Shown one piece after another: positions 1-5,296 of a stretch of DNA of 5,296 nucleotides (its first letter is position 1; every line of letters begins with the position of its first letter). The translations under genes were made by a program, and so were the position numbers. Under the pieces are notes generated by a model. The model saw nothing but the letters and a program-made list of their open reading frames with translations, ran no database searches and was not told the DNA's origin. This DNA comes from Promethearchaeota archaeon (GTDB lineage Archaea > Asgardarchaeota > Lokiarchaeia > Sigynarchaeales > MK-D1): contig JAEOTN010000248.1 of the NCBI GenBank assembly GCA_016839865.1, forward strand, positions 1 to 5,296, written 5' to 3'.

Positions 1-1
1 A

Positions 2-889
2 AACTGGAGAGTTGAAGAAATATTTGATAAAACAATTATCCATGGTTACGGGGATGACCCAATACGTTTATCCGGTAATGATACCGATTTAGATGGGGTC
101 CCAGATTGGTGGGAAGAAAAATACGGATATAACAAAACAAACTGGGAGGGCCATGCAAACATTGATGAAGATGGAGATGCTCTAAACAATTTTGAAGAAT
201 GTTACACAGATTCTTACGGGTCAAACCCATTTAAAAAAGATGTATTCCTTGAAATCGATTGGACCGACTCAAAAACACCGGATGCATCAAATAAACCACC
301 AACAGAATATGTTGAAGAGATGATACAAAGATTTGCAGAACACAATATTACTCTCCATGTTGATTTAGGTGAATTAGACGGCGGAGAGAAAATTCAATAT
401 ATTACTAACTTTAGCTTTGATGAATTGGTAGATCTCTATTGGAATTATTTTTTACATAACGATTTAAACAACCCTCGTAAAAAAATATTCCACTATGGCC
501 TAATATGCGACATGGGGCCCGGTAGCGGTTTTGCATTTATAGGTTGGGCACATTTGAACAGTTTCTGCATCTCGGCTGATAAAATCTCAAATTCGCATCC
601 AGAATTTGAAAGAGAATGGCTCATCACATGCGGAAGTATGCATGAAACAGGTCACACACTTGGTCTTGTTGTAGATGATTTTGGAGGAAACGATAATCAT
701 GCAGCAATGAAACCAAAATACCCTGAGTTTTATTACTATAGGAATTATAAGAGCTGTATGAACTATCGATACACGTATTATATTCTTGATTATTCAGATG
801 GAGACAATGGAAGAGTAGATTACAATGATTGGGAAGGCATGGAATTTGATTTTTTTAAAAATACTCATTTTGAATGGCCTAAATCATAA
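2..889 (+). CDS. Secreted metzincin-like metalloprotease with calcium-type repeat, 5'-truncated by window edge
   Basis: The frame is open from base 2 to the TAA at 887-889, giving 295 visible residues. The first internal ATG (320) falls in the middle of homology to the downstream paralogue, so the true start lies left of the window. In order, the visible part holds an Asp-rich repeat (DTDLDGVPDWWEEKYGY, from base 80, residue 27), a second Asp loop DEDGDALNNFEE (base 164, residue 55), and a protease domain. That domain has HETGH at 641-655 (residue 214), then G, then DDFGGNDN, and a Met-turn-like SCMNY with Met at 758-760, 39 residues after the first His. The Asp loops resemble thrombospondin type-3/EF-hand-like calcium sites. 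HExxHxxG plus a Met-turn is the metzincin zinc-protease plan, with the catalytic Glu and two His ligands present. Export is inferred from the paralogue, because the N-terminus is not visible. The substrate is unknown. Confidence 0.8.
   Translation, partial: NWRVEEIFDKTIIHGYGDDPIRLSGNDTDLDGVPDWWEEKYGYNKTNWEGHANIDEDGDALNNFEECYTDSYGSNPFKKDVFLEIDWTDSKTPDASNKPPTEYVEEMIQRFAEHNITLHVDLGELDGGEKIQYITNFSFDELVDLYWNYFLHNDLNNPRKKIFHYGLICDMGPGSGFAFIGWAHLNSFCISADKISNSHPEFEREWLITCGSMHETGHTLGLVVDDFGGNDNHAAMKPKYPEFYYYRNYKSCMNYRYTYYILDYSDGDNGRVDYNDWEGMEFDFFKNTHFEWPKS
176..211 (+). repeat. 36-base near-identical segment shared with the downstream paralogue, copy 1
   Basis: This segment encodes DALNNFEECYTD in the Asp-rich repeat. 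It matches 2233-2268 at 35 of 36 bases, counted by eye, with one synonymous difference (CTA versus TTA, both Leu). The flanking sequence differs at many synonymous sites, so the match stands out against its surroundings. Confidence 0.8.
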
Positions 890-913
890 AACTTGCTTTA
901 GCAATGCCCAATA

Positions 914-921
914 TTTATATA
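914..921 (+). promoter_or_regulatory. Putative archaeal TATA box for the lipoprotein-protease gene
   Basis: TTTATATA lies in the 62-base gap after the upstream protease gene, centred about 34 bases before ATG 952. With the usual archaeal TATA-to-start distance of about 25-27 bases, transcription would begin near 943-945, leaving a leader of only about 7-9 bases. This supports ATG 952 as the start and suggests the gene has its own promoter rather than depending on readthrough from its upstream paralogue. Confidence 0.5.
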
Positions 922-951
922 GTTTCAAATATACTTTTTAATTATATTAAT

Positions 952-1839
952 ATGCATCTGGGGAAAAACATAAAAAAATATGCAATAGTTGGATTAGTCA
1001 TATTGCTATTAAGTATCTTTAGCGGATGCATTGAAGAAAAAGAACCTGAAATAGGGGAAGAATTAAGTCTGCAAGAATTGATTAATAATGCAAAATCAGG
1101 AGAAACTGTATATCTTGAAGAAAAAACCTATTTTGAAAATATCAAAATTGATAAAGAATTAACATTAATTGGAAAAAATTCAATAATTGATGGAAATGGC
1201 TCTGAAATCGTAATTGAAATTAATCAAAATAATGTAAAAATTTCAAATTTAATTATCAGAAATTCAGGTGGAAAGTCAAACAACGCGGGAATAAAACTTA
1301 GTTCAGATAACAACTTAATTGAAAATTGTGAAATTTACAGAACCAAAACAGGAATTATCATAGATGAATCACAAGACAATGTTATTTCGAATTGTAAATT
1401 CCATACAAACGGAGAAGGGGTCTACTTTTACAGTTCATCAAAAAATATGATTAGCAATTCAGAATTTCAGCACAATGCATTTGGCATTCATCTATTCGAC
1501 TCAAGTGAAATTGTAATTGAGGGTTCATACATTCATACAAATGGATTAGGAATTTACGCAAGAGATTCGGAAAAATTAGAAGTTGTTCATAGTGCAATTT
1601 CTGATAATAACCAAGATGGAGGGGGCTACTGGCTTTTTAACTGTATCGGCAGCACAATTAGCAATTGTAACATTGACCACAATGGTGCAGGAATAAAGCT
1701 AAAAAATTCTGATTTAGAAATTTCTGATTGTAATCTGCATTATAATATGTATAACACGTTTCGTATAACACATTCAGAAGATGTATTTGTATCAAACTGT
1801 GACATTAGGGATAGTTTTCGTACTGCTTTTTTTATTTAA
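952..1839 (+). CDS. N-terminal fragment: lipoprotein with parallel beta-helix (NosD/PbH1-like) repeats
   Basis: This is the part that ordinary translation would make: 295 residues ending ...RTAFFI. A Lys-containing n-region and a hydrophobic stretch (residues 10-23) lead to FSGC, a lipobox with Cys26 as the lipidated residue, so the protein should be anchored outside the cytoplasmic membrane. From about residue 45 it has repeats of roughly 21-23 residues with the pattern I-x-N-C/S-x-I/F-x-x-N-x-x-G-I-x-I/L, typical of right-handed parallel beta-helices related to NosD and carbohydrate-active proteins. I chose ATG 952 over ATG 904. The longer form would put 16 extra residues, including hydrophobic ones, before the signal peptide, and a TATA-like box at 914-921 lies inside that extension. 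Alone, the fragment lacks the final helix rungs and the protease, so it may fold poorly. The exact ligand is unknown. Confidence 0.6.
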   Translation: MHLGKNIKKYAIVGLVILLLSIFSGCIEEKEPEIGEELSLQELINNAKSGETVYLEEKTYFENIKIDKELTLIGKNSIIDGNGSEIVIEINQNNVKISNLIIRNSGGKSNNAGIKLSSDNNLIENCEIYRTKTGIIIDESQDNVISNCKFHTNGEGVYFYSSSKNMISNSEFQHNAFGIHLFDSSEIVIEGSYIHTNGLGIYARDSEKLEVVHSAISDNNQDGGGYWLFNCIGSTISNCNIDHNGAGIKLKNSDLEISDCNLHYNMYNTFRITHSEDVFVSNCDIRDSFRTAFFI

Positions 1840-1845
1840 AAAAGC
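1825..1845 (+). repeat. Perfect 8-base inverted repeat around the internal stop codon
   Basis: GCTTTTTT (1825-1832) and AAAAAAGC (1838-1845) are perfect inverted copies separated by the five bases TATTT. The internal TAA (1837-1839) starts at the last loop base. The + strand also has seven consecutive T (1827-1833), a tract that could act as an archaeal oligo-U terminator. Such quasi-palindromic, homopolymer-rich DNA is prone both to template-switch mutation and to sequencing or assembly error. Confidence 0.6.
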
Positions 1846-2952
1846 AATTGTATAATCCAAAACAATAATATTGAAAATAGTCTACTTTTTGGAGTTAAGT
1901 GTGATAAAGATTCAAATTGTGATTTTAGAAATAACTGGTGGGGACATAGAACAGGACCTTCACTTACCGCCCTTGGAAAAGGAGATAAAATTTCTTTTAA
2001 AATAAAGGGTTTGAAGGTTTATCCATGGAGTAAACGACAAATAGAAAACATAGGCTCTAATTGGTTAACAAATGATGCCTTCACAAAGTCTACATATACA
2101 CCTGAAAGATTTGAACAGATTAAATTCGATGAAAAAGATACTGATTCTGATGGGATACCTGATTCATGGGAAGAAAAATATGGATATGATAAAAATAGAT
2201 GGGATGACCATGCAAATCTTGACCCAGATGATGATGCTTTAAACAATTTTGAAGAATGTTACACAGATAAATATGGCTCAGATCCATTTTATAAGGACAT
2301 ATTCATCGAAGTTGATTGGTTGCAAAGTCAAGATTCTGGTTCTTCAAATAAATTACCACAGGAATATATCAACGAAGCAGTCTCAATTTTTAAAAAACAT
2401 GAAATAAATCTACATATAGACGTAGGAAGCTTAGGCGGAGGACAAGAAATTCCTACAAAATCTTCCCCAACATTTGCAGATCTCAGAGATTTATACTGGG
2501 ATTATTTTTTAGAAAATAATTTAGATAATCCTAGAAAAGGAATCTTTCATTATGCATTAATTATGAATGATAATGATGAAACCTATGGAGGATTTGTATT
2601 TGTTGGATGGGACCATTTGGATTCTACGGGAGTGTGCATTCAAAGATTGCAAGAAAAACACAAAAAATCAGATAAAGGCTTCTTAATTATTTCTGGAATA
2701 ATCCATGAACTAGGTCATCAAATGGGTTTGATTATCGATGATTTTGATGGAATTGACAATGACGAAACGCCAAAAATCATCACAGAACAAGCATGGAAAT
2801 ACAGAAACTATAAAAGTATTATGAACTATCGATATGTATATAAGATATTGGATTACTCAGATGGAACGCATGGAAAAGGTGACTTTGACGACTGGGGCAA
2901 TCTAGATTTTAGTTTTTTCAAAAACACACATTTTGAATGGCCTAAAAACTAA
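1840..2952 (+). CDS. C-terminal fragment: end of beta-helix, calcium-type repeat and metzincin-like protease domain
   Basis: This is the same frame after the internal stop. The last beta-helix rungs run to the NNWWG...GPS motif near 1930-1962. After a linker come Asp-rich loops (2137 on, and DPDDDALNNFEE near 2224), then the protease core HELGHQMGL followed by IIDDFDGIDN, SIMNY and ILDYSDG, ending in FFKNTHFEWPKN. A gene caller may start this piece at TTG 2011, but that codon lies within linker sequence, has no convincing ribosome binding site at proper spacing, and would leave no signal peptide for a protein that should act outside the cell. I therefore read it as the separated half of the 952-2952 gene, not an independent gene. 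The protease residues look undamaged (His, Glu, His, Gly, Met all present), so the break may be recent or suppressible. Confidence 0.55.
   Translation, partial: KSNCIIQNNNIENSLLFGVKCDKDSNCDFRNNWWGHRTGPSLTALGKGDKISFKIKGLKVYPWSKRQIENIGSNWLTNDAFTKSTYTPERFEQIKFDEKDTDSDGIPDSWEEKYGYDKNRWDDHANLDPDDDALNNFEECYTDKYGSDPFYKDIFIEVDWLQSQDSGSSNKLPQEYINEAVSIFKKHEINLHIDVGSLGGGQEIPTKSSPTFADLRDLYWDYFLENNLDNPRKGIFHYALIMNDNDETYGGFVFVGWDHLDSTGVCIQRLQEKHKKSDKGFLIISGIIHELGHQMGLIIDDFDGIDNDETPKIITEQAWKYRNYKSIMNYRYVYKILDYSDGTHGKGDFDDWGNLDFSFFKNTHFEWPKN
2233..2268 (+). repeat. 36-base near-identical segment shared with the upstream paralogue, copy 2
   Basis: This is the second copy of the segment at 176-211, in the same frame and the same place in the domain. 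The two genes also share shorter identical stretches at the Met-turn (ATGAACTATCGATA) and near the 3' end (CATTTTGAATGGCCTAAA), which supports tandem duplication of the protease module. Confidence 0.8.
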
Positions 2953-4061
2953 TCTTCCTTCCATTTTGTTAAAACAAGTCCTGCTAAAAAGAAAACTACT
3001 GCAAAAATTAAGACTACCACACTATGAAATATTGCATCGTCACTTTTTAGGTAAATCATTGCATTTCTAAATCCTTCATTTACATAGTAAAGTGGTAAGA
3101 TTTTTGCAATGGTTTGCAGAAATTCAGGCATTTGCTCGAGTGGGAAAAAGGTCCCTGCAAGAAACATCATTGGGAACGTAACCGCACCACCAGCCATTCC
3201 TGCAGATTCTTCATCTTTTACAAAACGACCGATTACCATTCCCATGCCAGTGAATAAGAAACTTGTGGCAATAATAAGTACAAACATAAGTATTGAAATA
3301 TGAATATTTAGACCAAATACCAGTATTCCAATAACTATTATAAGAAATGCAGAAACAAATGATAAAAACAGCTGAAATAACATTTTTGATAAAATCCACT
3401 CGGTTCTAGTAATAGGCATTGTAAGAAGTTTCCTAAGAATTCCATCTTTTCTAAACTTGGTATTTCGCTCAAGGCTTCCGTAAATACAAGTTTGCATTAT
3501 TGTAAAACCAATCATTCCAGGTAAGAAGAAATCAATAAATTCAAACTCACCGCTTATTGTTTCGATATCTTCAATTTCTATTATATCCCGACCACCTGAA
3601 ATGTTTTGATTTAATTCAATTACAACCGCTAATATAACGCTTCTAACGATTGAGTTTGTTTGTTGCTCACTTTGGTCAAAATAAAATTTTATGCTTGTTG
3701 TAACATTCTCATCGACATAGGATGCACCGATGGATTGTTCAAAACCTTTGGGAATAACAATCAAACGCTTGATGCCCTTGTCTTTAATATACGACAAAAT
3801 ATTTTCTTCTTTCACAACTTTAATATTTGTTTCAAGCACCTCGGTGTCGTTTAATATTTTAATAAATGATTCCGACATATCTGAATTATCATAATCGACA
3901 ATGACCAGTTCATATTCTGCTTCTCCGACTCCAGAAAATATTGCACCGAACATTAATATTAATAAAATCGGAAACATAAGTGTCCAAAACAGAGTTGCTT
4001 TACTTCTGTAAAAAGACTGCAGGTCTGCTTTGAAGCTTGCCCAGATAATCCCTACGTTCAT
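2949..4061 (-). CDS. ABC-2 type exporter permease
   Basis: The 370-residue membrane protein is the transport channel of an ABC exporter, partnered by the ATPase encoded just upstream. It has the ABC-2 layout: a short cytoplasmic N-terminus with a segment ending YRSKATLFWTLMFPILL, TM1 at about 24-44, a large external domain at about 45-174, then five more hydrophobic segments at roughly 178-197, 228-250, 254-278, 286-305 and 343-364. The family-typical stretch FLAGTFFPLEQMP (300-312), followed by LPLYYVNEGFR, is clear. Length is normal for the family. ATG 4061-4059 overlaps the ATPase stop codon by one base (TAATG). A strong Shine-Dalgarno GGAGGAA (4073-4067) sits five bases before the start, so translation is probably coupled. 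The stop TAG (2951-2949) overlaps the convergent protease gene's stop. The substrate cannot be told; drugs, lipids or peptides are all possible. Confidence 0.92.
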   Translation of the reverse strand: MNVGIIWASFKADLQSFYRSKATLFWTLMFPILLILMFGAIFSGVGEAEYELVIVDYDNSDMSESFIKILNDTEVLETNIKVVKEENILSYIKDKGIKRLIVIPKGFEQSIGASYVDENVTTSIKFYFDQSEQQTNSIVRSVILAVVIELNQNISGGRDIIEIEDIETISGEFEFIDFFLPGMIGFTIMQTCIYGSLERNTKFRKDGILRKLLTMPITRTEWILSKMLFQLFLSFVSAFLIIVIGILVFGLNIHISILMFVLIIATSFLFTGMGMVIGRFVKDEESAGMAGGAVTFPMMFLAGTFFPLEQMPEFLQTIAKILPLYYVNEGFRNAMIYLKSDDAIFHSVVVLIFAVVFFLAGLVLTKWKED

Positions 4062-5137
4062 TAGTCTTCCTCCGACAGCTTGGCACCGGTTAAATGCAAA
4101 AATACTTCTTCAAGATTCGAGCGTCTAATGTCTAATGCATCATAATCAATTGCTTCATGACGAAGTACAGATAAAATTTCAAGGACTTTATCTTTGTATT
4201 CAATTTTAACAGAGATATCGCCATTGCCTGTTTTTTTTGCTTTAAACCCATTTTGAATTAATACATCGACAGCATCTTTGGTTTTACAGTTTTTAATATC
4301 AAGGATGCTTCCCTCACCATACTTATTAATCAGTTCTTCGACTGAACCTTCTGCGATAATATTTCCTTTATGAATAATTGCTACATGGTCCGCAAGATAC
4401 TCTGCCTCCTCCATATAATGGGTCGTCAGGAAAACAGTTTGACCTCTATTTCTAAGGCCAGCAATTACATCCCAAACCTCTCTCCTTGCTTTAGGATCAA
4501 GTCCAGTTGAAGGTTCATCTAAAAAAACTATTTCAGGGTCATTTACAAGTGCAATTGCTACACCTACGCGTTGTTTAAGACCCCCAGATAAGTTCATGTA
4601 AAGTTTTTTTTCTTGCTCATGTAAATCTAGATCATCAATTATGTCATCGATACTTGCTCGGCTCTTGAACATTTTTTGAAAAAATTCAAGTGTTTCACGA
4701 ACAGTCAGTCTTTCAAAGGAATGAAATTCCTGTGGAAGTACTCCAATTCTTTCCTTAACTTGATCAAAAGAAGTGCTAATGTCATTACCAAGGATTTTTA
4801 CTGCTCCAGCAGTTGGTTGTCTAATCGACTCGATCATTTCAACAGTTGTGGTTTTTCCTGCGCCATTTGGCCCAAGAAAAGCAAATACTTCGCCTTTTTT
4901 AACTTTAAAAGAAATATTGTTAACCGCAACAAGATCGCCGTATTCCTTTCGTAGATCGTAAACCTCTATCGCAGTATCTTCAATAGGTGTTTTTGGAGAA
5001 TATCTCTGTGATTGTTCAAATGTAATCTTTCCCTGCAATCCACATGATGGACATGTAACAGTTACAACCTGTCCATCCTTACCTAAGGCATAAATAATCT
5101 TTTTACAATTTGGGCATTGAACCTCTTTTTTAATCAT
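4061..5137 (-). CDS. ABC exporter ATPase with N-terminal zinc ribbon
   Basis: The 358-residue ATPase powers the adjacent ABC-2 permease from the cytoplasmic face. An N-terminal zinc ribbon has paired CPNC (Cys8, Cys11) and CPSC (Cys29, Cys32). A linker at about 42-54 leads to a full nucleotide-binding domain: Walker A GPNGAGKTT (89-97), Q-loop Gln136, signature LSGGLKQR (183-190), Walker B IVFLDEP with Asp207 and Glu208, D-loop LDP (213-215) and switch His240 in TTHYMEEAE. All catalytic residues are present. The C-terminal ~80 residues, ending in SNLEEVFLHLTG, are typical of drug-export-type (DrrA/CcmA-like) ATPases. The zinc ribbon is an addition to the usual ~300-residue family plan. ATG 5137 is chosen because it precedes the zinc ribbon directly and has a TATA-like box 33 bases upstream. 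The gene is first in a two-gene operon. The substrate is unknown. Confidence 0.93.
   Translation of the reverse strand: MIKKEVQCPNCKKIIYALGKDGQVVTVTCPSCGLQGKITFEQSQRYSPKTPIEDTAIEVYDLRKEYGDLVAVNNISFKVKKGEVFAFLGPNGAGKTTTVEMIESIRQPTAGAVKILGNDISTSFDQVKERIGVLPQEFHSFERLTVRETLEFFQKMFKSRASIDDIIDDLDLHEQEKKLYMNLSGGLKQRVGVAIALVNDPEIVFLDEPSTGLDPKARREVWDVIAGLRNRGQTVFLTTHYMEEAEYLADHVAIIHKGNIIAEGSVEELINKYGEGSILDIKNCKTKDAVDVLIQNGFKAKKTGNGDISVKIEYKDKVLEILSVLRHEAIDYDALDIRRSNLEEVFLHLTGAKLSEED
4067..4073 (-). promoter_or_regulatory. Shine-Dalgarno site for the permease
   Basis: GGAGGAA on the minus strand lies within the last codons of the ATPase gene, five bases before the permease ATG at 4061. It is the clearest ribosome binding site in the window and fixes that start. 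It contrasts with the short-leader starts of the ATPase and lipoprotein genes. Confidence 0.85.
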
Positions 5138-5165
5138 AATGTATCTCTTTTAAATACGAGTGTGA

Positions 5166-5174
5166 ATATAAAAA
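5166..5174 (-). promoter_or_regulatory. Putative archaeal TATA box for the ABC exporter operon
   Basis: On the minus strand TTTTTATAT is centred about 33 bases before ATG 5137, predicting a start of transcription near 5143-5145 and a leader of about 6-8 bases. The spacing matches that of the lipoprotein gene's TATA-like box. GAGAT (5149-5145) in or at the edge of this leader is at most a weak ribosome site. The call rests on position and composition only. Confidence 0.5.
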
Positions 5175-5199
5175 GTAGTATTTATTATTAAGGTATTGA

Positions 5200-5211
5200 G
5201 AAAAAATAATC
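5200..5211 (-). terminator. Possible oligo-T terminator after the phosphoglycerate mutase gene
   Basis: A run of six T on the minus strand (5206-5201), part of ATTATTTTTTC, begins five bases after the stop codon at 5212. Archaeal RNA polymerase can terminate at T-runs without a hairpin, and the site lies between this gene's end and the exporter promoter. In AT-rich DNA such a run is weak evidence. Confidence 0.35.
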
Positions 5212-5295
5212 TTATAATAACTCTTTATTAATTAATTTCATTTTTTCATCAAATGTATAAACGATAGGAACACCTGTAGGAATCTCTAGATTTGG
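5212..5295 (-). CDS. gpmA: Phosphoglycerate mutase (2,3-bisphosphoglycerate-dependent type), C-terminal end only
   Basis: Only the last 27 codons are in the window, reading PNLEIPTGVPIVYTFDEKMK and seven more residues to TAA at 5214-5212. The IPTGxPxVYxxDE segment is the hallmark near-C-terminal stretch of dPGM-type phosphoglycerate mutases (GpmA), which interconvert 3- and 2-phosphoglycerate in glycolysis and gluconeogenesis. The catalytic His residues lie outside the window, so activity cannot be judged. The fragment ends about seven residues after the DE, a little shorter than many bacterial GpmA tails. The gene lies upstream of the exporter operon on the same strand, 74 bases from its ATG, with a promoter-like and a terminator-like site between, so co-transcription is not needed. 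Confidence 0.72.
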   Translation of the reverse strand, partial: PNLEIPTGVPIVYTFDEKMKLINKELL

Positions 5296-5296
5296 A

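Larger units (their letters stand above)
952..2952 (+). pseudogene. Beta-helix lipoprotein with C-terminal metalloprotease domain, interrupted by in-frame TAA
   Basis: One reading frame runs from ATG 952 to TAA 2950-2952 and is broken only by TAA at 1837-1839 (codon 296 of 667). The parts in order are: lipoprotein signal with Cys26; beta-helix repeats from about residue 45; a beta-helix end motif NNWWGHRTGPS at 1930-1962; Asp-rich repeat DTDSDGIPDSWEEKYGYD from residue 396; HELGH at 2704-2718 (residue 585); Met-turn SIMNY with Met at 2821 (residue 624). The last ~270 residues parallel the upstream gene almost motif for motif. The stop falls inside the beta-helix. Aligning FYSSSKNMISN (an earlier repeat) with FI*KSNCIIQN puts the stop on a turn residue with no gap, so a single nonsense change (TCA or GAA to TAA, for example) explains it. 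Alternatives are a sequencing error, a strain variant, or readthrough. If intact, the product would be a membrane-anchored surface protease. Confidence 0.75.

Noticed and set aside
36..230. Minus-strand reading frame within the first protease gene, and similar frames opposite or inside other genes (2019-2246, 3109-3303, 3211-3399, 3660-3854, 4676-4961)
   Set aside because: These are short, have low-complexity or unfamiliar translations, and lie entirely within well-supported genes.
320..322. ATG 320 as the start of the first protease gene
   Set aside because: The frame is open to the left edge and encodes calcium-type repeats aligned with the paralogue, so this Met is internal.
893..904. Small inverted repeat TTGC-TTTA-GCAA after the first gene as a terminator
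   Set aside because: A 4-base stem without a following T-run is too weak to call.
904..951. Upstream ATG 904 as the start of the lipoprotein gene
   Set aside because: It adds 16 residues before a normal signal peptide and places the likely TATA box inside the coding region; ATG 952 gives a standard lipoprotein n-region.
1837..1839. Pyrrolysine or selenocysteine at the internal stop
   Set aside because: Those use UAG and UGA; this codon is TAA. No recoding signal is evident beyond the AT palindrome.
1825..1845. A frameshift instead of a nonsense change at the interruption
   Set aside because: The same frame carries beta-helix repeats on both sides with the repeat spacing kept, so no net shift is needed.
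2011..2013. TTG 2011 as start of an independent protease gene
   Set aside because: The frame continues the beta-helix upstream of it (1840-2010), no well-spaced ribosome site is seen, and the product would have no export signal.
5147..5156. TATTTAAAAG on the minus strand as the exporter TATA box
   Set aside because: It ends about ten bases from the ATG, too close for a start site upstream of the codon; the box at 5174-5166 has proper spacing.

Overview
This AT-rich window most likely comes from an archaeon. I infer a euryarchaeal or Thermoplasmatota-type lineage, but the sequence does not fix the taxon. Three things support this. TATA-like boxes lie about 33-34 bases before two start codons, which implies very short 5' leaders. 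The surface proteins combine a lipoprotein anchor, beta-helix repeats, aspartate-rich calcium-type repeats and a metalloprotease domain. An ABC ATPase carries an N-terminal zinc ribbon.

Layout. Positions 2-889 (+) hold the 3' part of a gene for a secreted metalloprotease, which runs in from outside the left edge. Positions 952-2952 (+) hold a second, longer gene: a lipoprotein signal peptide, a parallel beta-helix, a calcium-type repeat and a paralogous metalloprotease domain. It is cut by an in-frame TAA at 1837-1839 inside the beta-helix, and reading continues in the same frame on both sides. Positions 2949-4061 and 4061-5137 (-) form a two-gene operon for an ABC-2 exporter, permease downstream of ATPase, coupled by a one-base TAATG overlap. 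The permease gene converges on the broken protease gene and their stop codons overlap by four bases. Positions 5212-5295 (-) hold the last codons of a probable 2,3-bisphosphoglycerate-dependent phosphoglycerate mutase.

Working together. The two (+) genes are tandem paralogues and probably make cell-surface or secreted zinc proteases. The exporter has no visible functional tie to them beyond adjacency, and its substrate cannot be read from sequence. The best leads are the interrupted lipoprotein-protease gene and the protease active-site motif, HExxHxxG with no His or Asp at the canonical third-ligand position. I found no RNA genes, CRISPR arrays, insertion sequences or attachment sites.
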